A stretch of 64,000 bases of DNA from Craterostigma plantagineum (GCA_027422505.1 JAPQWV010000414.1:486001-550000); one strand, 5' to 3'; counted from the stretch's first letter, positions 11,901 through 24,189 are shown. Translations and numbers: made by a program. The notes: generated by a model not told the origin, from the letters alone.

Positions 11901-13163
11901 TGCATCAGTTTCGGTTCTAATATTCCCCAATGGATGCTCCTCTATCATAAGTGTAGTATTCCCACTTTCTGAGGCGTCAATAGTCCTAATTGTTATAGAT
12001 TCTACTGAAGTCTCAACAACCATATGCTCATTCTCCTTGGTTACATGTTCAAGACCATTAACATCATCCATCTGTTTCTCCTCAACATACCTAACCATGG
12101 ATTCCTCTAATCTGGAATTGTTAGGAGCCTCCATACTTGCACCCTCATCCACCGCCATAGCAGACTCCAAGCATTCTACATGCTTCACGTCATTGCTCTG
12201 TCCATCTTTGTCTGTGGGCTCCTCGACCTTGGAATCTGTAGCAAATTCCACACGCATATTCTCATCCTTTAGCACCTCAGATCCTGATATCCCATTGACT
12301 GAACATTGTTGATCACCCATCTCGCAATGCTCTGTATGCTCACATCTCACAACATCATGCTCATCAGCGTCGCTCCCTAACTTCGATCCATTTAAGACAT
12401 CTGCGCCCACATTTTCACCCTTACCTCCAGGAGCCATAGTCCCAACACCATCTACTCCTTTCAGTTCCTCAAGCTTGCAACAAGCATCTGCATCAACAAT
12501 TTCCATACCAGCAGTAAACTCACTATTGCATTCATGTCTACTAACACCAACGGCATCCTCAATTTGTTCCTCTGCCATCATCGCCTCTCTTCTAACTTCA
12601 ATCATTGTTATATCGACTTCACTCAAAATCTCAACATGCCCCTCACCACCCTGCGTTTCGACTTTATCACATTTTGCCTCCGTCCCTCCATCAACCAACT
12701 CAGTCTTTCCTTCCTCGACTCGTTCAAATTCATTTACACCTTCCGCTTCTACCTCATCTCCATCACCCATAGGCAACTCGGTGAACAGTTGTCCATCAAC
12801 ACTATCCTTCACCTTCTCTTCCACCTTTTCAGCAGCAACGCTTCGACCCAGTTCTTCTTTACCTTCACTCTCGACTTGCGAATTTACGCTCTTTGCCACA
12901 ATCATTTCACTGCTCCCAACGTCCACTTCCAACGCCTCTCCAGTCACTTGATCATCCAAAATGCCCACTCTTCCACCCACCCCATCTTTCGATTCACTTA
13001 CAGCCGACGCAATTTGGTCCACGTCCTCGCCAGCGTCTTTAAAGTTTTTGGCATCCGATTCGTCCAATTTCCGCGGCGTCTCGCCGTCGGTTCCCGATAT
13101 TTCTTCGCCCGTCCCCGCTTTATCAACGTTCGATAATGCCTCTACATCTTCCTCCATGCTCAT
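5950..13163 (-). CDS. NERD: NERD-like protein (PHD, SWIB, Plus-3, GYF, GW motifs, CCCH finger)
   Basis: Ten exons can be joined in frame to about 1628 residues: 13163-11350, 11235-11156, 10747-10563, 9655-8782, 8684-8557, 8275-8216, 8134-8084, 8000-7930, 7665-7511, 7418-5950. Nine introns are involved: eight GT-AG and one AT-AC. The first in-frame ATG is at 13163; the frame opens further upstream only from a TTG. Order of domains: a long acidic N-terminus (about 1-585), a PHD finger split over exons 1-3 (starts CFICFDGGELVLCD), SWIB (about 800-880), Plus-3 (about 925-1060), a GYF domain (about 1267-1325, WNYKDPSGKVQGPFS), then a Gly/Pro/Gln-rich tail with GWG, WG and GW pairs, and a C-terminal CCCH finger of spacing C-x7-C-x5-C-x3-H. 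This is the architecture of Arabidopsis NERD (C3H19) and C3H44. NERD binds histone H3 and AGO2 in one branch of RNA-directed DNA methylation; the GW pairs are candidate Argonaute hooks. No frame damage was seen. Which of the two paralogues is the orthologue is unresolved. Confidence 0.93.
7666..7929 (-). other. U12-type AT-AC intron (intron 8 of the NERD-like gene)
   Basis: On the minus strand the intron begins ATATCCTTTT and ends TTTCAC. A perfect minor-spliceosome branch site, TCCTTAAC, lies at 7685-7678, with the branch adenosine about 13 bases from the acceptor. Removing it joins ..GRRKE to LRECVDKLQ in frame and gives the sequence expected for the family (RRKELRECV). No GT-AG alternative nearby restores this reading. 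Confidence 0.9.
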
Positions 13164-13828
13164 ACGAAATTTTTTTAAACCCTTTTTCTCCTCAAAAACC
13201 AAACCCTATGCCTAGCTAAGCTCGAGGATGCCCACACTTCAGACATGTAACAGCTCAATTGAGTGTGTCGAGAGCTGTTCAATGGATTTTTAATTTTCGA
13301 GAGGAAATTGTTATTTTTCTTTTCTATATTTTGCAGAAGAGATCAGCGATGGTTTTGATCGAAGGGTCTCAACAAGTACTGTTAATGGGCAAGAGTAATG
13401 GGCTTGGGCTTATAACCTTCAATTGGGCTGGGATGTTGATGGATGAGCTGGCTATTAATTTATTTTACACCATATCCGTACATTTATTTACACAGAATCC
13501 CTAAAAAGAAATTAGAATTCATACGATTCCCTTCCCATGATAATATATTTTCTACGTCGGATGATTTATAATCCAATCAAGAGCATGTCATGCATAGAAA
13601 AAAAGAAAAGTAATGGAAAATAATTTTTCAGTGTGGCGTGGAGTTTATATGATCCCACGAGCACACACACCAATAAGATGCTGGTTATTAGTTCAAGCAA
13701 ATGATTAATGAAGTTTGTCTTGTAATATGAAACGGAAGGCATAAAAGCATAATCGTCCCATGCCTCGTAATAAAAGCATTTCATTTCTTCTTGTGCTCTT
13801 CTACATCGAAGGGTAATACATAGGTTTT
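13164..13828 (-). promoter_or_regulatory. upstream region of the NERD-like gene with TGGGC boxes
   Basis: This 665-bp gap lies between the start codon and the copia element. Four TGGGC elements cluster at 13384-13432. Such site II-like boxes are common in promoters of plant housekeeping and growth-linked genes. No clear TATA box was chosen. The copia insertion at 13829 sets the outer limit of the native upstream sequence. Small open frames here look random. Confidence 0.4.
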
Positions 13829-14344
13829 TGTTAGGATATGCGGAAAATCCCCGATAATTATTTGCCCGAAAAATGACGATAATAAATAAAACAGACGAAA
13901 AATAAATTTGGACAGTGACACGAGATTTACGTGGTTCGGTCAGAATGACCTACGTCCACGGGCCGGAGGGTAGAACTTTATTATGTGGAGATATTACAGA
14001 CACGTACACTGACGTGATACAAAAGCAGCTACAACAATATAAGGAGTAGGCTACAGAAAATGATCAGAGGAGAGGAAGATCTGAGCTGTTGTAGTGTTTG
14101 TGGTGGTGATTCTCCTTCGTCTGAGTCCCTCTATTTATAGGAGTGCGTCTGCTTTACTATTCCATATGAATAGAAGAAAAACTTCTTAGACTTTATTATG
14201 TGAACAGACGAAAGTAGCTGCCCAAAAAACTTTTGTTTTCTTCTTCCTGTTTTGTTGCTTTTGACAGTTGAATCAGGCGCCCACATTAGAAGAAATAAGC
14301 CACGTGAAGTTTCTTGTTTTCCCACCATTAAGGTCACATCAACA
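13829..14344 (-). repeat. 3' LTR of the Tork-like copia element (516 bp)
   Basis: It is nearly identical to the split 5' LTR (519 bp when rejoined). The visible differences include a 3-bp indel near 13978 and a few substitutions. It carries a TATAAATAG box on the minus strand at 14131-14139. Confidence 0.92.
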
Positions 14345-14428
14345 AATCTCCACCTTGACCTTGATTCCGTAAATTACTCCACCTTAATTAGAATATTGTT
14401 ATCTCCCTCCGACCTTAGCCCCGACGGG

Positions 14429-17400
14429 CTACTTCACCATTTCTGAAACACCAATCAAGTCCAAGCAATGCTTGAACTTGGAAACTGGAAGAGCTTTCGT
14501 AAACATATCCGCAGGATTATCCTTCGTGTTGATCTTCTTGATAAACACCTTATTGTCTGCAATGATTTCACGAATAAAATGATACTTAACATCGATATGC
14601 TTAGTCCTTTCGTGATACATCTGATCCTTGGTCAAATGAATCGCACTTTGACTATCACAGTAAATAGTAATAACTCCCTGATTATGAGTTAATTCGCTGA
14701 ATAACCCTTTCAATCACAAAGCTTCCTTGATTGCGTCAGTAACAGCCATGTATTCTGCTTCAGTAGTAGACAACGCCACTACGTGCTGTAGAGTAGCTTT
14801 CCAGCTAACTGCACAACCTCCAATAGAAAATACATAACCAGTAAGAGATCGTCGTTTATCGAGATCACCTGCGTAGTCTGAATCGACGAAGCCAATGAGA
14901 GTATCACTGTTTCTGCCAAACTCCAAACAAAAGCTTAGAGTACCCTTCAAGTATCTGAGAATCCATGTCACTGCTTGCCAGTGCTCTTTTCCTGGATTAG
15001 CCATATACCTGCTAACAACACTAACAGCCTGTGAAATATCAGGACGTGTACATACCATTGCATACATAATACTGCCGACTGCACTCGAGTAAGGAACTCG
15101 TGCCATGTACGCTTCTTCCTCATCTGATGATGGTGACTGAGCAGCGCTTAGCCTAAAATGGCTAGCAAGAGGAGTGCTAACTGGTTTGGCATCGCTCATG
15201 CCAAATCTCTCCAAAACCTTTCTGAGGTAACTTTCTTGGGTCAGGTGCAACTTACCAGCTCTTCTATCACGTTTAATCTCCATACCAAGAATCTTCTTAG
15301 CTGCTCCTAAATCCTTCATTTCAAATTCACCATTTGATAAGGCCTTCAACTGATGAATTTCTGCAAGATTCTTAGCCGCAATGAGCATGTCATCAACATA
15401 TAACAACAGATAAATGAACGAACTGTCATTTAACTTCAGGAAGTAAACACAACTATCATACTTGCTCCTGGAGAAACCATGACCCAACATGAAAGAATCA
15501 AACCGTTTATACCACTGTCTTGGAGACTGCTTTAATCTGTATAAGGATTTCTTTAATAACCAAACTTGGTCTTCTTTACCTTCAACTATGAAGCCTTCAG
15601 GTTGCTTCATATAAATCTGTTCATCTAAATCGCCATGTAAGAACGCCGTCTTGACGTCAAGCTGTTCTAACTCCAAATCATACATGGCAACGAATGCAAG
15701 TAATGCACGAATAGAGCTATGTCTAACGACAGGTGAGAATACATCATTAAAATCAACACCTTGTACCTGACTGTAGCCTTTCGCGACTAATCGTGCCTTA
15801 TACCTTGCATCATCCGAACCAGATATACCTTCTTTCTTCTTGAAGACCCACTTACATCCGACTATTTTATTTTTCTTCGGCGGCGGCACAAGAATCCATG
15901 TACCATTCTTGTGCAGAGACTCCATTTCTTCATTCATCGCTACCAACCACTTATCAGAATTATAATCGCTTATTGCCTCCAAATAGGTAGAAGGTTCGCC
16001 GCCTCCACCTGTTTCTTGCGCCACTGATAAAGCATACGAAACTAAATGCACGTACCGCTGTGGTATTCGAATCTCTCGTCTCTGTCTATCTCTGGCTATA
16101 GAATATTCCTGCTTGGTGCTTTCATCTTCAACAGGATCTGAATCAGGTTCTGGTTCATTCTGATCTGTTGAACACGTAGCAGGATCATTTGAAGGATCTT
16201 TGTTGATCTCGAGCTCCACCTCGCTGTGTACACTATCCTTCTTTTCTTGACTAAAAGAATTAGTAGACTCTTTTGAAGGATGTAACATAGAAGACTCGTC
16301 AAAAGTAACATCTCTGCTAATTATAAATTTGGGTGACTTGGGATCAGGATTATATAATCTATATTCTTTCACCCCTGAAGCGTAACCGAGGAAAATACAT
16401 TTCTTAGCTCTAGGCTCTAACTTTCCCTCGTTTACGTGCATATAAGCTGCGCACCCAAATATTCTTAAGTTGGAGTAATCAGCAGGAGTACCTGACCATA
16501 CTTCCTCAGGAGTCTTGAAATTGATCGGTGAACACGGTGAGCGGTTGACAATATAACATGCTGCGGCGATAGCTTCAGCCCAAAAATCATTTGTCAACCC
16601 AGCGTTGGAGATCATACATCGAGCTCTCTCTAAAAGCGTCCGGTTCATGCGCTCGGCAACACCATTTTGTTGAGGCGACATTCGAGCAGTGTGATGTCGA
16701 GCAATTCCTTCATTTTTGCAGAACTCATTGAACTTGCTTCCGCAAAATTCTAAGTCATTATATGTCCGCAACCGCTTGATCTGTTTTCCTGTCTGCTTTT
16801 CAATCAAAGCCTTCCATTGTTTAAACGTTAGGAAAAACATCACTTTTCTGCTTAAGAAAATAGACCTAGACTTTCCTTGAAAAATCATCAATGAAAGTCA
16901 ACATATATCTTGCACCACCTTTGGACGGAACACGAGAAGGACCCCATACATCAGAATGAATATAGTCCAAAGTACCTTTGGTTCTGTGGACTGCTGGCGA
17001 ATTGAAGCTGACTCGTTTCTGCTTCCCAAAGATACAATGTTCGCAAAAGTCCATCTTACCAGTACTTTGACCGCAAAGTAGGCCCCGCTTGCTTAAAATC
17101 GTCAAGCATTTTTCTCCCATGTGTCCAAGTCGCATATGCCATAATCTCGTGGTATCAAACTCCGGGGATGTCGAAACTGCAGCGGAACCTGTAACAGTAG
17201 TTCCCTGCAAAATATATAAATTTCCAGACCTGCAAGCTTTCATCACGACAAGGGCACCTCTGGCAATCTTTAAAACTCCACCTTCACCTGAGAACCTGCA
17301 CCCTTGAGATTCAAGTGTGCCTAAAGAGACAAGATTTCTCTTCATATCTGGAACATGTCTGACTTCTGTGAGCGTTCGGATGATTCCGTCGAACATCTTG

Positions 17401-18398
17401 ATCCTAACTGTGCCTTTACCAACAACTTTACACGGAGCATCATTTCCCATTAAGACATATCCACCATCAAAATTTTCATATGTGGAAAAACAGTCCCGAC
17501 TCCGACTTATGTGGTAAGAACAACCCGAATCTAAGATCCACTCATTATCAGACCTAACAATATTTGCAGTTGCTACAAAAATAGTTCCATCGCTCTCACT
17601 AGCAGCTAAACTAGCTTCGGCGGGTTTATTAAATTGCTGATTATTTTTCTCCTTATTTTTTAATTTAAAACGATCAGCTTTAATGTGTCCCTTTTTCTTG
17701 CAAAAATTACAGATTTTATTTCTGTACCTGGATTTCGACCTTTCTTTAGATCTGCTACTTTCAGCGTCTCTACGCTCTGGTCTTCCCCGTGCAAACAGGC
17801 CTTCTGCCTGGCTACCACTTGTTTCTCCCGTTATATCCCTGTCTATATGTTCTTTCGATTGTAACGCGGATTTGACACTAGAATACGATATCGTGTCTTT
17901 TCCGTATATAATCGTGTCACGAAAATGTTTTAAAGACGAAGGGAGGGAACACAACAATATTATGGCCTGATCTTCGTCCGTCACTTTTACTTCTACGTTC
18001 GCCAAATCAATAATGATTGAATCAAATTTATCGAGATGCAAGAGAATAGAAGTACCTTCCACCATTTTCATACTGTATAGCTTCTGCTTTAAATAAAGCC
18101 GATTCTCCTTAGTCTTCTTCATGTAGATCGCTTTTAACGCATCCCACGTACCCATGGCCGCCGTCTCCGTGGCGACTTCTTGTAAAACCTTGTAAGAGAG
18201 ATTTAATATAATAGCCGATCTGGCTTTCTTGTCCAATTCATTAAATTGATCGTCCTTCATTTCGGTTGGTTTCTTCTTTGCGCCTTCAAGCGCCACCTCA
18301 CAACCGTCTTGAATGAGTATGGCCTCCATCTTGAGACTCCACATTGCAAGGTTGACATTTCTGTCGAACTTTTCAATTGACATCTTTGTTATCGTCAT
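14429..18398 (-). pseudogene. copia gag-pol polyprotein, disabled
   Basis: The start MTITKMSIEKFD is at 18398. In order: UBN2-type gag; a zinc knuckle CNFCKKKGHIKADRF in which the last Cys is Arg; protease (DSGCSYH); the GAG-pre-integrase domain; integrase; reverse transcriptase with intact YVDD; and RNase H. Lesions: a frameshift inside integrase near 16870-16890, the second catalytic Asp of integrase changed to Tyr (RTYNDLEF in place of the usual RTDNGLEF), and a TGA at 14714-14716 where Trp is expected, just before the last 94 residues of RNase H. Everything else is in good order, so the copy died recently. Confidence 0.9.
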
Positions 18399-18427
18399 GG
18401 TGGCTAAAAAAAAAATAAATCGGGGTT

Positions 18428-18440
18428 GGCTCTGATACCA
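18428..18440 (-). other. primer binding site (initiator tRNA-Met), Tork-like element
   Basis: On the minus strand it reads TGGTATCAGAGCC, three bases inside the 5' LTR end at 18444. This matches the 3' end of plant initiator tRNA-Met and fixes the orientation of the element. Confidence 0.9.
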
Positions 18441-18748
18441 ATTTGTTAGGATATGCGGAAAATCCCCGATAATTATTTGCCCGAAAAATGACGATAATAA
18501 ATAAAACAGACAAAAAATAAATTTGGACAGTGACACGAGATTTACGTGGTTCGGTCAGAATGACCTACGTCCACGGGCCGGAGGGTAAAACTTCTTTATT
18601 ATGTGGAGATATTACAGACACGTACACTGACGTGATACAAAAGCAGCTACAACAATATAAGGAGTAGCCTACAGAAAATGATCAGAGGAGAGGAAGATCT
18701 GAGCTGTTGTGGTGTTTGTGGTGGTGATTCTCCTTCGTCTGAGTCCCT

Positions 18749-18757
18749 CTATTTATA
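18749..18757 (-). promoter_or_regulatory. TATA box of the copia 5' LTR
   Basis: The minus strand reads TATAAATAG, a canonical TATA box at the expected place in the LTR. The gypsy insertion lies about 60 bp upstream and separates the box from the rest of U3, so normal LTR control is probably lost. Confidence 0.65.
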
Positions 18758-18819
18758 GGAGTGCGTCTGCTTTACTATTCCATATGAATAGAAGAAAAAC
18801 TTCTTAGACTTTATTATGT

Positions 18820-21400
18820 TGTAATACCCGTAAAAAATTAATACGGGATTTTGATGTAATTAATTGTGTAATTCGTAAATTAGGAATTTTAATAAAATAA
18901 ATTCTAGTTCTTGGAACTAAAGCACTCACTTTAATAATTTCCAAAATTTTTAGTTAATCTAGTTAAAGAATACTTCAAAGTGATAATATGGGAATTAATT
19001 TAAATGGGCTAAACTTGGTGTCGAATTTTGGCCCTAAGGGTTCACGTTGGTCAAGAAATTACTTAAGCCATAAGGAAAAATAAGATCATCAATAAGTCCC
19101 ATCAATTGTATTTTCAATAGGTAATACTTATCTACTAATAAGTTGATAAAATGTTTATTCCATAAGAAGAATAACGAGAAACAAAGGAGGAAAACTGCTA
19201 AGCAAAGAAAATCAAGAGAGAGACGTAGCAACAACAATAACTCATAGGAGCTTAGGTAAGTTCAATAATCTGATTATTCGAAGTAAATATTTTATGTTTG
19301 GAAAGCTTAATGAGATATCGTTGTTATAGACCTTTGCATGTTTATTAGTCGAGGTCTTTTTCGATGGATTATGGTGCTTGTAGAACTTTAGAAATACTCA
19401 CGAATGTTTGTGATGAGTTTATATGATGACAAATGAACTTTCGTGATTTTGAGTAGAAAGATCCGAGATCCTTAAGGTTCGAATTATAGTCATAACTGTT
19501 TGGGTAATGAATTCAAATTAATTACAAGTACAGTGTTTTTAAGGGTTTTTGATAGAACAGTATAGATTTTAGAGGTTTCGACATTATTTAAAGATGTCGA
19601 TATGAAGATCATAGGAAGAAACTCGGGATGTATATAATTGTCGATATATGATAATGATAGAAAATGTCGAGATGTAGTGGTAAAAAGTCGAGAGGTATAA
19701 TAGCAATGATATCGACATTTATATGATTTCCTTATCAAAGAAGTCGAGAGATACATATATATATAGATAAATGTCGAGACATATAAGGGAACTTCAAGAT
19801 ACATAACAAAATGTCGGCATAAGCTCGATAACTAATAGGACTTCGACATTATCCTTTGAAAGCTCGACATTAATTAGATATCGACAAACAATGATATCGA
19901 CATTTGCAAGAAACAGTAGTTCGACATTTGTTGTAATGGTTTCGACATTAGATGTGCTTAGTTAGGTTTCGATATTTGTATGTTTGATGCCTCGACATTT
20001 TTAGGTATCGACATTTACATTTATGTGTAGAATGCTTCGACATTTATATGATTTCACCATGAGAACTCGACATTTTCAGATGTTTCGACATTTTGAGTAG
20101 TCTCGACATTTACCATGGTTTCGACTTTTTCAATTAAGTGATGGTCTCGACATTTGTAGGCTCGACTTCTATAAGCTAGACAATTCGACAACATCTCGAC
20201 ATTTATATTTGTTTAGATGTCTCGACATTTTATTAGATATCTCGATATTTATGTTAACATAGGTTTCGACATTTTAATAATAGTTTCGACATTGTATTTT
20301 AAGTAATAAATTTTTGGTATTTTAGGGTTTTGTTATATTTTAGGGTTTTCGTGATTTTAGGATTTTGATAATTTTAGAGTTTTCGAGAACTGGTATATAT
20401 ACTAATAATATTAATATATTCAGACGACCGATCTATAGAGACTTCACGAGACTTCGTAATTGGTTGTAGCGGGAGGACAGGTAGGTGAAACATTCATCTA
20501 CGACGCGTAAACACTTACCTGCTATTATGTGATTACATGACTTATGTGATCTACGTGTTTTACGTATGTTTTATGTGATATCAAGTTTTCATGTGTATCA
20601 CGTATGTACATGGCATCGCACGACATTGTGAGGGATAACGACCACATTAGTGGTGACACCTTAAGACTTAAGGTGTCGATTGAGCGGGGTAGAGTGTGCC
20701 GATTTTGGCAGTCAGACTCGTAGCGGAGTTGAGGTTGGACTCGTGGGGCACCTGACGGGAGACAGACGTGAGCGATCTGTCTACTCGGGCGTGAGCGACC
20801 CGAGGTGCAAACCGTCGGATGTGTTGTGTAGCGGAAGGGGCGACCTGATAGGAGGACGTTGACGTGATCGATCAGCGCACTATCGGCGTGGGCACCGCTA
20901 GTCTGGCGTTAACGACCAGACGATGTATTTTATTTTATTGCGCGCGAGGTGCCGAGTCCAGCCTAGGGCCCTGATATTGAGATACGATAGAAATGTGAGG
21001 ACGAGCGTGCATTATATCATGTTGCGAGAACTGGGAACTGGGAATGAGTGCACGCTGCATTGCATTTTATTCACCTACTGGGCAATTTGCTCAGTGTTTA
21101 CGTGTTGTAGGTACCGAGTCTGACGCTGACACGCGTCAAGACTGAGGCGGCTGGTGGCGGTGCTCCATGGACTTTTGAGGGCGGGGCGGTACATGGATGA
21201 AGACCTGTGGAGCGGCGATAGGGTTTTTAATCTTTTGATATTTTGGGGCTTCGGCCCATTGTACAGATATTATTATGTAAAATAATATTTTGTTGTATTA
21301 TAATATCTTTTAGGAAAAAGTTTTAAATTAGACGGGCCTTCTGCGGCTTACGCTGCGGAAATCCGCCACTAACCTTAACTAGAAAAGTAGGGTCGCCACA
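18820..21400 (+). repeat. left LTR of the gutted gypsy element
   Basis: It starts TGTAATACCCGTAAAAAATT and ends AGGGTCGCCACA. It contains a motif array at about 19560-20300 and a GC-richer tail with CTACTGGGCAATTTGCTCAG and GACTTTTGAGGGCGG. Small open frames in it recur identically in the right LTR only because the LTRs are copies; they show no coding support. Confidence 0.95.
19560..20300 (+). repeat. TCGACATT motif array (left LTR)
   Basis: About twenty exact TCGACATT octamers, plus near matches and a few inverted AATGTCGA forms, are spread at irregular 10-45 bp spacing through 740 bp. The sequence between the motifs is unrelated, so this is an interspersed motif field and not an ordinary satellite. 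Confidence 0.85.
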
Positions 21401-21608
21401 GGTGGTATCAGAGCTTAGGCTTTTGATTCTGAAGACTGTCCATCTACTGCCGCTCAAAAGCCTGGAGAACCAGCCTGGCCTGTAAGTTCAATATTTGATT
21501 TCCTTATTATGTGTTATTTGATATGTGCTTTGTGTGAATAATTGTAGAAATAGATAAGAATGCCGAAAGGACGTCGAGAAGTAGGCAGTTCTAGCCGTAG
21601 GGCGAGGA
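21401..21608 (+). other. residual interior: PBS and first 16 codons of gag
   Basis: TGGTATCAGAGC at 21403-21414 matches initiator tRNA-Met. An ATG at 21560 opens a basic reading frame (MPKGRREVGSSSRRAR) that runs straight into the right LTR. The last bases before the LTR (AGGGCGAGGA) are purine-rich but shorter than the tract at 1319-1331, so it is unclear whether they could prime plus-strand synthesis. Confidence 0.88.
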
Positions 21609-24189
21609 TGTAATACCCGTAAAAAATTAATACGGGATTTTGATGTAATTAATTGTGTAATTCGTAAATTAGGAATTTTAATAAAATAAATTCTAGTTCT
21701 TGGAACTAAAGCACTCACTTTAATAATTTCCAAAATTTTTAGTTAATCTAGTTAAAGAATACTTCAAAGTGATAATATGGGAATTAATTTAAATGGGCTA
21801 AACTTGGTGTCGAATTTTGGCCCTAAGGGTTCACGTTGGTCAAGAAATTACTTAAGCCATAAGGAAAAATAAGATCATCAATAAGTCCCATCAATTGTAT
21901 TTTCAATAGGTAATACTTATCTACTAATAAGTTGATAAAATGTTTATTCCATAAGAAGAATAACGAGAAACAAAGGAGGAAAACTGCTAAGCAAAGAAAA
22001 TCAAGAGAGAGACGTAGCAACAACAATAACTCATAGGAGCTTAGGTAAGTTCAATAATCTGATTATTCGAAGTAAATATTTTATGTTTGGAAAGCTTAAT
22101 GAGATATCGTTGTTATAGACCTTTGCATGTTTATTAGTCGAGGTCTTTTTCGATGGATTATGGTGCTTGTAGAACTTTAGAAATACTCACGAATGTTTGT
22201 GATGAGTTTATATGATGACAAATGAACTTTCGTGATTTTGAGTAGAAAGATCCGAGATCCTTAAGGTTCGAATTATAGTCATAACTGTTTGGGTAATGAA
22301 TTCAAATTAATTACAAGTACAGTGTTTTTAAGGGTTTTTGATAGAACAGTATAGATTTTAGAGGTTTCGACATTATTTAAAGATGTCGATATGAAGATCA
22401 TAGGAAGAAACTCGGGATGTATATAATTGTCGATATATGATAATGATAGAAAATGTCGAGATGTAGTGGTAAAAAGTCGAGAGGTATAATAGCAATGATA
22501 TCGACATTTATATGATTTCCTTATCAAAGAAGTCGAGAGATACATATATATATAGATAAATGTCGAGACATATAAGGGAACTTCAAGATACATAACAAAA
22601 TGTCGGCATAAGCTCGATAACTAATAGGACTTCGACATTATCCTTTGAAAGCTCGACATTAATTAGATATCGACAAACAATGATATCGACATTTGCAAGA
22701 AACAGTAGTTCGACATTTGTTGTAATGGTTTCGACATTAGATGTGCTTAGTTAGGTTTCGATATTTGTATGTTTGATGCCTCGACATTTTTAGGTATCGA
22801 CATTTACATTTATGTGTAGAATGCTTCGACATTTATATGATTTCACCATGAGAACTCGACATTTTAAGATGTTTCGACATTTTGAGTAGTCTCGACATTT
22901 ACCATGGTTTCGACTTTTTCAATTAAGTGATGGTCTCGACATTTGTAGGCTCGACTTCTATAAGCTAGACAATTCGACAACATCTCGACATTTATATTTG
23001 TTTAGATGTCTCGACATTTTATTAGATATCTCGATATTTATGTTAACATAGGTTTCGACATTTTAATAATAGTTTCGACATTGTATTTTAAGTAATAAAT
23101 TTTTGGTATTTTAGGGTTTTGTTATATTTTAGGGTTTTCGTGATTTTAGGATTTTGATAATTTTAGAGTTTTCGAGAACTGGTATATATACTAATAATAT
23201 TAATATATTCAGACGACCGATCTATAGAGACTTCACGAGACTTCGTAATTGGTTGTAGCGGGAGGACAGGTAGGTGAAACATTCATCTACGACGCGTAAA
23301 CACTTACCTGCTATTATGTGATTACATGACTTATGTGATCTACGTGTTTTACGTATGTTTTATGTGATATCAAGTTTTCATGTGTATCACGTATGTACAT
23401 GGCATCGCACGACATTGTGAGGGATAACGACCACATTAGTGGTGACACCTTAAGACTTAAGGTGTCGATTGAGCGGGGTAGAGTGTGCCGATTTTGGCAG
23501 TCAGACTCGTAGCGGAGTTGAGGTTGGACTCGTGGGGCACCTGACGGGAGACAGACGTGAGCGATCTGTCTACTCGGGCGTGAGCGACCCGAGGTGCAAA
23601 CCGTCGGATGTGTTGTGTAGCGGAAGGGGCGACCTGATAGGAGGACGTTGACGTGATCGATCAGCGCACTATCGGCGTGGGCACCGCTAGTCTGGCGTTA
23701 ACGACCAGACGATGTATTTTATTTTATTGCGCGCGAGGTGCCGAGTCCAGCCTAGGGCCCTGATATTGAGATACGATAGAAATGTGAGGACGAGCGTGCA
23801 TTATATCATGTTGCGAGAACTGGGAACTGGGAATGAGTGCACGCTGCATTGCATTTTATTCACCTACTGGGCAATTTGCTCAGTGTTTACGTGTTGTAGG
23901 TACCGAGTCTGACGCTGACACGCGTCAAGACTGAGGCGGCTGGTGGCGGTGCTCCATGGACTTTTGAGGGCGGGGCGGTACATGGATGAAGACCTGTGGA
24001 GCGGCGATAGGGTTTTTAATCTTTTGATATTTTGGGGCTTCGGCCCATTGTACAGATATTATTATGTAAAATAATATTTTGTTGTATTATAATATCTTTT
24101 AGGAAAAAGTTTTAAATTAGACGGGCCTTCTGCGGCTTACGCTGCGGAAATCCGCCACTAACCTTAATTAGAAAAGTAGGGTCGCCACA
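21609..24189 (+). repeat. right LTR of the gutted gypsy element
   Basis: Same length as the left LTR at a constant offset of 2789 bases, with two substitutions seen. It is followed by the second TATGT copy and then by the rest of the host copia LTR. Confidence 0.95.
22349..23089 (+). repeat. TCGACATT motif array (right LTR)
   Basis: Copy of the array at 19560-20300, offset by 2789 bases. One of the two visible differences between the LTRs lies in it, at 22866. Confidence 0.85.

Larger units (their letters stand above)
18820..24189 (+). mobile_element. gutted gypsy element: two 2581-bp LTRs around 208 bp
   Basis: LTRs at 18820-21400 and 21609-24189 have equal length and differ at only two places that I found (20077/22866 and 21379/24168). 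The interior holds a primer binding site, a short leader and the first 16 codons of gag. The target duplication TATGT is exact. The LTR ends (TGTAATACCC and GTCGCCACA) and tail match the chromovirus LTR at 1332-4339. No protease, RT or integrase is present, so it cannot move on its own. Confidence 0.95.

Noticed and set aside
13164..13202. Longer N-terminus of the NERD-like protein starting at 13202
   Set aside because: The codon there is TTG. The first ATG in frame is at 13163.
11560..13215. Long open frames on the plus strand opposite exon 1 of the NERD-like gene
   Set aside because: They are Ser/Thr-rich mirror readings of the acidic exon. The minus strand has conserved domains and splice sites, and the plus strand has neither.
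19560..20300. CRISPR-like or satellite array
   Set aside because: The repeated element is only 8 bp, spacing is irregular, and the host is a plant genome. It lies inside an LTR and is copied with it.
21403..21414. tRNA gene or fragment at TGGTATCAGAGC sites
   Set aside because: These are retroelement primer binding sites only 12 bp long next to LTR ends. No cloverleaf sequence adjoins them.
19490..22593. Identical 104-, 67-, 66- and 60-residue frames in two places
   Set aside because: They are the same LTR sequence present twice. Composition is that of AT-rich DNA and no domain is recognisable.
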